This document shows positions 9,637 through 20,900 of a stretch of DNA of 64,000 nt, in pieces; position 1 is the stretch's first letter; each line of letters starts with the position of its first letter. The translations under genes were made by a program, and so were the position numbers. The notes under the pieces were generated by a model. That model was not told where the DNA came from. It did no database searches and was given only the letters and a program-made list of their open reading frames with translations. This DNA comes from Albugo candida (lineage: Eukaryota; Oomycota; Peronosporomycetes; Albuginales; Albuginaceae). Location of the stretch: assembly GCA_905220665.1 (NCBI GenBank), contig CAJNAR010000190.1, positions 62,001 to 126,000 of the forward strand, read 5' to 3'.

Positions 9637-12600
9637 ATGGAGGGTTATCTGACGAAGAAATCGCACCGCTTTGGTCAAATGTAAGCCCTCCCATACGCTA
9701 AGACTTTGAGTACCTGGTGATCACTCACTTTCAGGCAGAGACGATATTGCGTCCTGAAAGGCAGTATGCTTCTGTTCTACCTCACCCAGGACGAATACAA
9801 AAGCCATATTGTCCCTCGTAAGGTCCTGGAGGTCGTCGATGTACATGATCGCGGGCACAGCAGCTTTGAAGTCGAGCAATTGGGAGGAAGAACATATTTC
9901 TGCACCTGTACTTCCGTTTCTAATCAAACGAAATGGATAAGCGCTATGAGAGAAGCCCTGCAGGAGCCGGACCGAATAGCGCAAGAAGAAATCGAGGAAG
10001 CACAGCGATTCTTACTCCAGGAAGAGAACGAGCAGAATGAGGCGGTAGGAATCGCAACAGAAGCGATTAAAAAGGCCCAAGAATACACACAATCAGTCGT
10101 CGATATGGATGTCCAAATTCAGGAGATGAAGCTGCTGCGTGCAAAAGTAGAAGAAACACTGCAACACACTGCCACGATACATCATTCCTCGACACAGAAC
10201 CATTTCAATGAGGCGCTTTTGATAGCAGGGGAACAAGTAATCGATCGTCAGGCTTTAAGCATTGCACCTCCGACTTTGAATCGGGAAGACGCATTCAAAC
10301 GACTTGAGGAAGAATTCGACTTGCTCACAAGTGTGATAGCATTTCTCACTCGAAAACGAACGACTTTGATGGATGAGAGTCAAACAGAGAAACAGAATGC
10401 AGTCAGAAGCCTTACCAAAGCTCAAAGCTCCAAGAAAAGCATTCAAATGCATCTTCAGGCATGGAAGAGCTACCAATATGAGCACTCGGAGCCTGACAGC
10501 ACACAAAGCAGCCTCCGACCTGATCGCGTGTTCACAACTTCTCATTTGGATGCGATTGCGGAAGGCTATCTTCTCTGTAAACATCCCACAAAGCGATCAC
10601 AAATGCAACGTCGATATTACGTTCTCTTTGGTAACACTTTGTGCTGGTTCAAAACCGCAGACAGCTTCCTCGCGTTGAATAGGAAGAAAGCATCCTATCA
10701 TCCGTTAGGCCTCGCGCATGTCGAGTCGTGTGAAGATTGGAATGGTAAATTATCGTCTTCCAAAGTCGTACCTCACGCATTCCTCATCGAGACCACAGAG
10801 GGAAAAACAATGTATTGCAGCGCTCCAACACGTTCCATCGCGGAGAATTGGAAACACGCATTACATATTTCAATAACTATGCCGTCGATGTCACCTCATC
10901 GAGCCCTAGCAGCCCGATTTCGTCGGAGTTCTTTCGACCTGTCGATACCTTTACAGAATTTGGCTCAGGAAGTATCACCCGAGCGCACGGTCCAGGCTGT
11001 CTTCAGCTCTCATACGATGGAAGGGTACCTTTTGATTCAGAACGAGGTGTCGGGTCGAATGGAGAAGAAGTTTGTTGTTACAACCAGCCTCAGCCTCTTT
11101 GTGTATGAGACGCACGAAGAATACGAATCGTATCAACTTGGAAGGCTTTTAGAATCAATGGAACCTCTGATCATTCGGAATGTCTTGTTCCTCGAGGATT
11201 ATGATTCCGATGTCAAAGCGTTTTTGAACACTTATGCAAATGGTTTTATTTTAGAGATGGATACGCTAAAGAGGCTCCGATGCAGGGCTCCAAACGCTCG
11301 TGAGAAGGAGAATTGGATACGGGTCATTCAGTCTTCCCTTCCTCTTTCAAAGCCGCCGATTCTGAAAGAGATTGAGCGAGAGAATACAAATTCGCAAAAA
11401 GGCGATGGAGATGATAAAGCGTCAATCGATTTGGATACAGGCGAAGAGGTGGGAGAACACAGCGGGGAGCTGAGATGGTTTGAATCTGAACAGTGGGAAT
11501 TCACTGTACTATCGGGTAAGAAGCTCACGCGATTTGAGCGGAAGTTGGGGCTTTCTTTAGAGACTGTTGAGATTCAGCGAGTTGTAGAAAATGTATCCGA
11601 TGACCACAACCGCTTTATTTTTCACGTCAATTGTCGTGATACGATGGATACAAACTGGAAAATGATCACATTGGAATGCAGGACTGCGAGAGAGAAACAG
11701 AGCTGGTTGAATGCTTTTTTTCATTCCCTTAACGTGAGAATCGATGAGGCCCCACATAGCGATGACATTGAGCAAGTTCCAGGCCTTCTCGATGTCTGCG
11801 AAGACGTACAATCTGAGCAAGCCACAAGACTCTTAGACGTATGCGAAGACGTACCGATCGAGCAGTTTACCAGCCTTCCAGAAGCCTCCGACAAAATTGT
11901 AACGGAACAAGCTTCAGGCCTTTTGGACGTCTCTGACGACGTAAAGACCGAACAAGTTCCAGGCCTTTCAGAGGTCTCAGCTGACGAACTAATCGAACCA
12001 ACCACAGACTTTGCAGAGGGCTTTGAAGACTTCCAAATTGGCAAAGAACTCGACACAACTCGAGACCTTTTTCGAGCATATCTTGTCCGTTTCTATAACA
12101 CTTATAATCCGAGCAAACTCGCTTCTTTGGACGAACTGATTGCTCATTTTTCTGGAAACGATGGAAAGCGACACCTTCTCAAACAATTGGATGCGGTTTA
12201 TGGCACATCCGTGTCATCTGATCCCGAAATCACTTCACTGATCGAAGAAAGAAGCACGTTTGTTGGCACAACAAAGCCTGCGATGTTGATGGAAGGATAC
12301 CTTTTAAAACGCGGTCATCGCATTCCATCCATGAGAAAACGCTATTTTGTACTGCAAAGTGTCGATCCGACTTTGCGATATTTCGAGACGAAAGAGGATG
12401 CTGAAGGCTTTGAATGCGGCTCAAAGCCTTTAGGCGAATTTCAGGTTGCTAACGTATGCAGTTGGCACGGCCGAACGCTGACACAGACTCATCGAAATGG
12501 AATGCAAATAGAAGCTCGTGATGGTCGCATTTACTTCTGCGTCGCCTCCAGCGAAATAGAGAAAGAAAACTGGATTCGAGCCTTCCATCACGCAATCGCT

Positions 12601-14931
12601 AGTCGAGAGGCGCTATGTGAAGGTCCTGAGACTCTGTCGTCGCCTTTGAGAGAAAAGCTTTCCGAATTTTACGAACGAGTGAATCCATCCAAACTTTGCG
12701 ACCTCGACCTTTTACTCCACTGCTACAAAGACCGTGAGACGGCTTTACTAGAAGCAATCGATTTGCATTACGGGACATCGATCACTGCTGATCCAGAATG
12801 GCTTCATGTCTTGCCTGAGCCATCTCCTTGCCGAGACTTTCGTCTTACGAATGCTTTGGATACACTCAGTTACGAGGGTCAAATCCTTCGAGCTTCACGG
12901 ACGCTCCTTACAAGTGATCTCATCTCCTCCGATTTAAATCATTTGTACGATAAAAGCGTGTCGTTGTTTGCTGTGGTTTCCGGAATCACACTCAAGCTGT
13001 ACAGCTGTCGTGCTCAATGGAAAGAAGGGACAAAGCCGAATTCTATTGTGACGATTCTCAGCGTGAAAGACTTGATGGAGAATGCTGAAAACGATCTCTC
13101 GGGCCGGTTTGCTATCGAAACAGCCGATCATACGTGGCTGCTCCTTCAGGCTCTCCACCACGAAGACAAAGGTATTTGGCTCAAGGTGCTTCACGCTGCT
13201 ATCGACGCGGTGTTTGGGCAAAGTATCTTGGCGGAAGAGCAGCATAGTTGGCTTGATACACTCGAGAACGTTGTGTGGATAGAAAGAGATCATTCGTTTG
13301 AGAGGAAGGCGCTTGCACTTCGAGGGAATACGTTACGCGTTGGTATCGATAGCGATGAGGTTGTCCTGCTGGTAGAAGGGATTTCGGCATGGGAGGTGGA
13401 TGTCAAGGCCTCCGAATTGCCAGAGAAGTACCCATTCCAAATCGATGCGGAAGGTGGAGTCAAACTGCGCTGTTTGGTCGAAAACGACGTTATTCGTGCG
13501 CATTGGATCCGCACAATTCGACGAAATGTGAATAGACCTGAAAACCGTTCAAGTTTGCTGCAGACTTCCCATATATGTCCAAATTCCCACATGGAAACCA
13601 TAAGCTCTCAAGAGCTTGTAGTGGGTCCTTTGCTTGCTTGGAAGCATCTTGAGGCGAGTTCATTGCCAGTTTTGGTGTGTGGCGTGCTGCAAGATAATCA
13701 CTTACAATTGAAGAAATTTGGAACGGAGAATTCGAGCCATTGTGATGTATTTGTGGAAGGCTTTGTCCTAGAGATGAAGGCCTGGAAAGCTACTCTTCAT
13801 GAGGAAATGAATGGTGGCGTGCAGGTCGATTTTTGTATAAAGCCTGGCGCTGAGCGTCCTGAAACAGCGTACATAGCCTTCACAAACGCGCAAGTAAGAA
13901 CGCAATGGTATGAGGTATTCCCCAAAACGACAATTCTCTCCGACAGGGAAACACATTCCAACGTTTCAGTAGAGGAAGTGAAAATAGCAGAGAATAAAGT
14001 CTGTGCTGAATCGGGTCGGGGAATCGCAAATTGCATGTTGGAGGGTCATCTGGAAATCCGATCGAATTGGAGCGATTCCCATTGGCATTTCAATGTATCA
14101 CTCCAAAAAGCGTGGAAGAAATACTATGTGGTCGTTGACGCTGAGACATCGTCGAGTGTCGTACATTGGCTCATATATGCGACTCGGAGTGATGCGGTCA
14201 CATCATCGGCGGCCCTTACGTCATCAAAGAAGGTCGATGGCCCTCTTCAGGTGTACAATGTGATCGGAGGCTCTGAGATGGATACTAATGAGTGGTTCTA
14301 CTTTGAAGTGATGTATTGGACGGACGAGTCTGACACCTCACAGAACGATATTTTGCATTGCCGAACAAAAAGTGCTGAGGATCGAAATCGTTGGCTGAAT
14401 GGAATCAAAGACGCGATCAGAGTGTGTGAGAGCTACTTGAGACGAGAGAAAGAGTCGTTAGAGATTCGATCGAAACTTCAAATTCTGGAATTAGATGCCA
14501 GACGTCAGTCGATTCAAATCAGAGAATCCCTTCAGATCGCATTAGAGGCTGTTTCTGACTCTGATTCCTCTCAGGATGCAATCTCGATGGAAAGTCGTAA
14601 TTGTACAGACGATGAGCTATACCAGAATGATTGTACACTTGATCTAGAGACTTTGCCGATGCGTCCCGAATTGAATGCATTCGAGAGGGACGAATTGTCT
14701 GTACCTCAAGCGAGCACAAAGCTTTCATTTTGGACTGCTTGGCCCCATACTGTGACTGAGTATGTTCAGAAAACATTCACATGCATTCCTCGCTCGAATG
14801 AATGTGCTCCAATGTGTCACATCTTCTTCCCCGATACAAATTGTCATTTTGTCGCAGATATCACCGGCGTCAGTGATCCGCATAGATGCGGGAAGCAGTA
14901 TACGTGCGATTACTTCTCGCAAGATGCCTGA
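9637..14931 (+). CDS. Large multi-PH-domain protein, 1746 aa, two exons
   Basis: Exons are 9637-9680 and 9735-14931. The 54-bp intron (GTAAGC..TTTCAG) splits a Met codon and restores an uninterrupted PH start: MEGYLTKKSHRFGQ continues as MQRRYCVLKGSMLLFYL. Seen: PH1 at residues 1-92; a charged helical region to about 270; PH2 about 286-400; PH3 about 442-560; PH-like 4 about 590-685; six 15-residue acidic repeats 694-783; a FYxxxNPSKLxxLDELI module about 792-835; PH5 about 867-975; a second NPSKL module about 984-1030; PH-like 6-9 between about 1050 and 1575; then a predicted helix to about 1640. Most modules end in the family's Trp in xNWIRxxxxxI. PH domains bind phosphoinositides or proteins, so a membrane-associated scaffold is likely but inferred. 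The last 45 residues are unusually Cys/His-rich, so the true 3' end could be spliced differently. Confidence 0.9.
11770..12039 (+). repeat. In-frame 45-bp tandem repeat, six units, inside the multi-PH gene
   Basis: Six consecutive 15-residue units, each starting with EQ (EP in the last), cover residues 694-783. The consensus is EQxxGLLDVxEDVxx. Units 1 and 2 share LLDVCEDV; unit 4 has LLDVSDDV; later units are more diverged. The repeat separates the fourth PH-like module from the first NPSKL module. It is acidic and has the look of a flexible, length-variable spacer. Confidence 0.85.
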
Positions 14932-15234
14932 AGGAAAACGCTGTACTCCATATTTTGTATCCTTTTTGCATCGGGCACCGATACGGTCTACTAATTGGAC
15001 AACAGCCGAAGATTTGTACTTACCGTATGCAACTGACTACAGTATCTGCTTCGGCTGGATATACTGAGGAAAGTGCAGATGTAAAAGTACTGAATCCGGA
15101 ATAGCGTGCGTTCACTGATTCCACATGTTGAAGATTTGACTCTATGGTTGTATTATACATTACATGCGGTGGGAGTCTTTCATTTTGCCATATGGGAATT
15201 CTGGTAGCACTTAGAGGACGACACCCGAAATTTA

Positions 15235-15465
15235 TTGGGTCTTGTGTGTTGGCATACCGATCGTATTCATGGATAGAAACTGCCTTGATCGCACTCCCTT
15301 GAACCTTGACGAAGACGACGCGCTTTGATGCTTCTTACATTCCCCCACATTTATCGTACCGCTCTCGTTGACGACCTGTAAATAGACCCACATCTTCATC
15401 AACTTACTCGGAGGATACAGTGTGTGAGTAAGACATGCCTTGGACTCGAACATGACGCAACACAA
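15235..15465 (-). pseudogene. Possible relic of a small secreted-protein gene (duplicate of the one at 40038-40232)
   Basis: Minus-strand open frame without an ATG at its upstream end. Its stretch beginning YLQVVNESG aligns at DNA level with the segment encoding TIQVSQEC in the duplicate copy. The aligned region lacks a clear signal peptide here. It is either a decayed gene or chance conservation of a duplicated non-coding sequence. Confidence 0.2.
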
Positions 15466-17443
15466 GTAATTGTTCGTGGGTCACATATTATAGAATATAG
15501 AGATTGTTCGAAGTGTTTTCTCGAAGAGGATATTGGAAGGAGACATCAAGATGGAGTTTTGGGAGACAATTGAGATCTCACGACATCATTTATATATTTT
15601 GATGATCGAGACGTATTGCTTTTTTTTATAACGATAGTGAGCGCTTTTAAAGCATTGATTTGCGGTAAAAGATAATCGTACAAGATCCTCGTCATAAACG
15701 AAACACAAGGGGCAGATGATGCTTTGAAACGATTGATTCATGTTCAGACTCGAGGGGGTGCCTGAGGAGGAAAAGTTGGCTTCAGCGTCTTTACGAACAA
15801 GATTCGTAAATGGCCATCCTTATTGCCGTGATTAAGCTCGACCCATTTGTTAACTGCGACATCCTCAAATCACCAGTTCATCTGATCCGCAGTCAGGACA
15901 CAAATAACTTACTGAAAAAAATTGACCACGCTTGGACTAAAGGTGCAAAAGTGTAGTATGATAGATAGCATCCATAATGCAACCATCCAAGAGGATGGAC
16001 AGAACAAAGCATGGATTGATATAAATAGGAACCTAGCAGTATATCTTGCTCGTGTCGGTGGGTACCTTGATCCTCATCTGAGATCGCTGTCACTCGACAT
16101 AATATACCCAATACGAGGTATGTGTCTGGGAAGGCACAATAGGCGCATACCACACTTATGAAGTGCATTCTGTCTTAGCTGAGTCACAGTAGTTCGAGGT
16201 CCGGGCTTCCATAAATGCGATGATTTACCAGGCTAAATTACGTCTGAGCGAGAAAGAGTGCGAAAGTTGTCTTAATATCGTGCAGTATACCTGAAAATTG
16301 AAGATATCAAGAATCGACTCTTCTCATTACAGCAGTTCCTTATCGGCGTTTAGTTTGCTCAACTTCCTCAGGCTATGAAAATAATATCACGCGAGCGAAG
16401 ATGCAGCACGCAGGTACCTCAGGCTAAAACTGATCAATGGTGTTGCATTTAGAATGTGACTTGATCTCTGATCAACGAATAGACGGATATTACACCATAG
16501 GAATGCTTTTAGTGCTCGAGGCACTTGATAGCTGATATACATGCAGCGAAATATGATACTTCCGCCGATTTTGGCTTCTCTTTGGTGTAGCTAAGGTCGG
16601 CTAAACTTCATATCAAATGCAGGACCTCACTAGTATTGTTTTTCATTGGCATGTATAGGACAAAGCATATGGTGCGAGCTTACTATTATCGAAGGGTAGA
16701 AAAGAAAGGCAGTAATACTTTGATACCTTCGCCACATCATAAACGTCTCTGTCATCATTTTGCAACACGGGAGGGGGGGGGGTATGAGAAGATTTATGAC
16801 ATGATGCATTTTATCTTCAATACCGCTTTCCATTCCTTGAAAAATGTGAAATATGCTGCAAACGTGCTTTGTCTTGACTTATATACATGTAACATAGCAA
16901 ACATCTCGCTCAATTGATACTCATACGACGAGACTATATCCATTTTTTTTGTATTGAGACGCAACACATAAGAGATTTTTTAAGTAAAAAGTAGAGCACC
17001 TTATCGCTGAAGAGAACCAGATCCACCAGATGAACCATCTATCAGAAATGTAGCTAGAAGACTGATAGGCGTCATCTGATTCATGATCGTGCATCAGGTT
17101 TAAATTGCAGTCAAGTGCGTGACTAATGCGCAATCAGAAATAAAGAATAGAGCAAACGATCTTCAATCTCTGTGATCTTGCGCTATCTTTTTCTGGAAAG
17201 ATCAGTACATCGTGCGTGCGACTGTATCTAAATACCATATACATAATCCGTACTATCAAGTATTCTTAGTGGAACAAATATGACCATGTTCATCATCTGT
17301 TCTTATCAGATATTGTAGTATCAGCATCAAGAATACTGCATGCGTGTGCATCCACCAGATGATGATGATCAGGACTTTAGCCCCACTAGAGAAGTGCTCA
17401 CTTTTTAATTTCGTGGACGCTAACAACTCATCACTTTGGAAGC

Positions 17444-18617
17444 ATGAAGTTGAATCTTTTGTTTTATATCTATGCTATCACTGCAATCACATCGGACATC
17501 AGCGCGAAGTCACCAGTGCGACAAGATTGCATGATGGAAAACACGTACAATCCCGATACACTACCGCGTCTGCTAAAAATGTGCCGCCACTTCGTTTTTG
17601 GAAATCTGCGTATTCCAGCGAAGCTTCAATTCCGTTTACTGGACTTGTTTAATATAACAATCAAATTCGAGGGCAATGTTACTTTCTCTCCCAGGGTGAG
17701 ACCTCACTTGAGTCGTTTATCTTCAGAGCCACATCTTCTAACAGCAATTCTTTTTGGTATTCTAGTATAATCGAATCGATATGATGCATATCACCGGGAC
17801 CAATGTACGTATATTGGCTTCACCGGACGCATGGTTCATCGCGCGTGGCGACAAATATTATGATGGTGGAGGTTACAACCACGGGAAATTAAAACCCTTT
17901 TTTGCGATGATTGAAGTCAAAAATTCCACGATTACAGATCTGAAAGTACTCAACACTCCTGCACACGCGTTTATGCTCGCAGAATGTTATGATTCATATT
18001 TTGATAATTTCCAAGTCGACGACGCATATGGTGATGATACCAAGCATCGGGGTAAAAATACGGATGGAATTCACATCTTGCAATCGCAACGTATCACGAT
18101 AACAAACTCCAAAATCCATAATCAAGATGACTGCGCATGTATAACATCGGGTGTAGATGTGAAAATCTCTGGCTTCAGTTGCAATGGTGGTGGTTTCTCG
18201 GTGGGGTCGATGGGTGGAAACACGGATAACACAGTCGAAAGAGTATCGTTCAGTAAATCAACTCTTGCAAACGGTTGGTATGGTTGTCTTATTAAGGCAT
18301 GGCCCGGGAGAATAGCCGTGGTCGATCATGTCACGTTCGAAGGCATCATTCTAAGGGATGTGCGACAACAAGGTATTGCGGTTACGCAAGGTTATACGAA
18401 CGCTGGTCTTTATTCTAAAGCTGGAAAAGGAGTTTCTATCACCAACGTGCTCTTCAAAAATATAGGTGGTCATGTCCTGGACACAGGACAAAAAATGTTA
18501 CTGAATTGTGCTAAACACGAATGTGGAAAGAATACCGTTGTATTTAAAAATATCGACATTAGCGGCGGTAAAAGAACCTTGATGATGAGCTCACCTCCAA
18601 TCACTTTGACCAACTGA
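17444..18617 (+). CDS. Polygalacturonase-like secreted protein (GH28), copy PG-A, 367 aa
   Basis: Exons are 17444-17695 and 17766-18617; the 70-bp intron (GTGAGA..TTCTAG) is phase 0. The N-terminus MKLNLLFYIYAITAITSDIS is a signal peptide, so the product should enter the secretory pathway. GH28 features seen: HITGTN near residue 92, KNTDGIHI with Asp184, and NQDDC with Asp205 and Asp206, which are the three acidic catalytic positions. Two other family residues are absent. The Gly-His-Gly motif is shortened to CNGGGFSVGSMG (about 223-234), with no His, and the Arg-Ile-Lys motif reads Leu-Ile-Lys (about 259-261). GH28 enzymes hydrolyse galacturonan in plant cell-wall pectin. Whether this member is active is doubtful. 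The gene has the same structure as PG-B at 43558-44734 and lies inside the segmental duplication. Active enzyme, weakened enzyme and binding-only protein are all possible. Confidence 0.92.
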
Positions 18618-20900
18618 TAAGTGCATTGCTTCCTCTGTCCGTATGGTTCAAGGCACTTTATTTTTTGTGCGTAATGTAAAACATCAATGTATTGGCTTTC
18701 ATCCATTTTACTGTCTATGAATACGCTAAACTTCTTTTTCACACGGTACTGGGTTCATATAGCTAATCGAAATGAGTGACCTTGAGTGGATATTTCGCAT
18801 ATATTTTGAGCATCGGACTGAACACAAACCTGTGTCTTCATTATTTAGCAGACTTGACATTGCTGCAGTACAACACTAGCAAACAAAGATTCAGCATGAG
18901 AAAGCGTGGTGGCCATTCGAATAGTCGAAAATTCAACCCATTCTCGTGTGCAAAATAAGATCAATACGAAGTGATACCCGACGGAAGAAAATGAAAGTAA
19001 ATCGCGGTTGCGACTAAGGAATGATTGGATACTGGCATGATGCGGTTCCATCAATCTGAATGTTGTATTCTGAAACATTTTACAATTACGTATGAGCTTA
19101 TGACATGTTTGCGCTTTCATCAACCTTGATCGACTTTGCGACATCAGCGCGCGATAGCTTTACAACAGTTGAGTAAAAAGCATTTTGAATAAGCTTTATA
19201 CTTCTGTGACAAATTCGTCATAAGCTGATCAATTCAATCAAATGCTGTGCTGGTTGAAGCAGGTATACACGATGGTGAAGTTTCACTTTGCATTTATAAT
19301 TGAGACCAACACCTCATTCATATCGGCGTGTATGGTTGTTGTGGGGCGGGCTAATCCCAATCAGTTTCGAATATATTCGTCCTATGATTCTAACTGACCT
19401 AGAAGCATAAAAAATAGTAGAGCGGACAAAAACAGGAGTCTTGCATTCCTTTGCTGTGACATAAATAGGCACAACAAGCTGAGATTTAGTAACGCGGCAT
19501 CTCAGCGTGCTGAAGCGTTGAGTTATGCAAAGAAGGCGATGGAACTGATCTTCGAATGCTATCGATCAGTTTTGTGGAAGATAAATGAAAGAAGGTACAA
19601 CACCATGTCGGTGAGAAACTCAATCGATACCTTTCCTAGCTAAGATGACCGACCAGAAATGTTCTCGTGGCCTAGCGGCTATGAGCATGCGAGCAGGAAA
19701 TTTAGATATCAGGACGAACCTCCGGTCTGTCGAAGAAATGCATTCTTCTTGGATGATGATTTTTGGCAGATTTGTTCGGAGCTGGTGAGAGTGTCCTGAA
19801 GTATTTGGTTTCTCTTTAGGCGTAGCGCACATATAGCTCCTCTGACATGCCAACCTAGCGATTATGCCCTACTTGGCATATGTCACGCTTCTCAACCCAA
19901 CCGCCTTTGATTTCGATTCTGACACGATGAAGCGCAATAGTAAAGAGGTAGTGCTTTCGACGCAGGCAAAAGAAGTAGCTGATTTCAAACGTTCTCCTTC
20001 ATTGTTCAGAGCCAATAGAGGAGTATTTGCAACTAGTTACATATAGATTTCACGATTGACAAAACCGAAAGCCGTCACGTTTCGAACGTAATAAAGACTA
20101 CTACGATTGAGAATGCACTTGCGTTTGCGCTATATGCAGGCGATGCGAAAATCTCCAAGATGAAGTAAAGTGATGTGATTTACCACCACGTTGCTGTCCC
20201 ATTTTTCGTCTTCGTCGATGGATACGATAAAATTTCACAACCGGTAACAGCCATTATAAATGTAGTGTTCCTCCCGTGTGTCTTACCAGAGCGATCATTC
20301 TAATTGTATACGTTGCAGCATTTCTTCACAAGACCTTTCCTTCTGACTACATACATACCATCTTTGTTGGAGCCTCGTTCGTTCACGTTAACATCATAGT
20401 GAAATCGATAGGTGCACTCGAGGCGCTGACCTTGGAAGTGAGAGTTGACTAGACGAAGAAAAAAGAGTAAACAGACCCGACTGAGGATTGGATCTTGTAT
20501 AGTTGAGTTCCTTTGAATCGCAATGAAATCCCTATATGCTGACTGGTTCTCCTCTTGTGCGTGCGTATCCTTTCTGCTTAATAGCAACATGCATGATGAA
20601 TTTGCTCCTCACCAGGTTTTTCAAATTTTCGAAGCTAAAGCGATTACTGATGAAGTCCCAATGAATTTTTACGATATCGCACATCCCAAAAAGAGGCATT
20701 CATATCATGCTTGTGTTTATTGCGTGATCGATGTCAAATGCGACGCTTGATTCATAACCGCCGTGAGCTGCTCTTTAGATCTGACATCGTGGTGGGGTTG
20801 ACTGACTGATTGGAATCGAAAGACTACAAAAAGCTTTTGTAGCTCCATCAGTTCCGCTATCGTTGCGTACTTTCCAGTTCAAGTATTGCAGGTTGAATCC

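Larger units (their letters stand above)
14940..20900. repeat. Segmental duplication, copy 1 (partner about 39.5-46.6 kb)
   Basis: A long, diverged but collinear match to about 39480-46600 on the same strand. Anchors seen by eye: AAAGTGCAGATGT (about 15071 and 39647); TTTTGGGAGAC (about 15556 and 40360); the whole polygalacturonase gene (17444-18617 and 43558-44734); AAGCAGG(T/G)ATACACGATG (about 19257 and 45065); GACCT..GGCGCTG (about 20430 and 46120); AGCTCCATC (about 20848 and 46546). Non-coding parts are much more diverged than the gene, with many small indels. Outside 17444-18617 I see no intact gene in this copy. Boundaries are approximate to about 100 bp. Copy 1 begins just after the multi-PH stop codon. 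Confidence 0.8.

Noticed and set aside
11557..12186. Several minus-strand ORFs of 65-111 codons with Ser-rich repeats
   Set aside because: They are antisense of the in-frame 45-bp repeat in the multi-PH gene; the repeat explains the repetitive look.
16767..16785. G-quadruplex or regulatory signal from a long G run (also near 36344)
   Set aside because: A single homopolymer G run, not four spaced G tracts; most likely a slippage-prone simple sequence.
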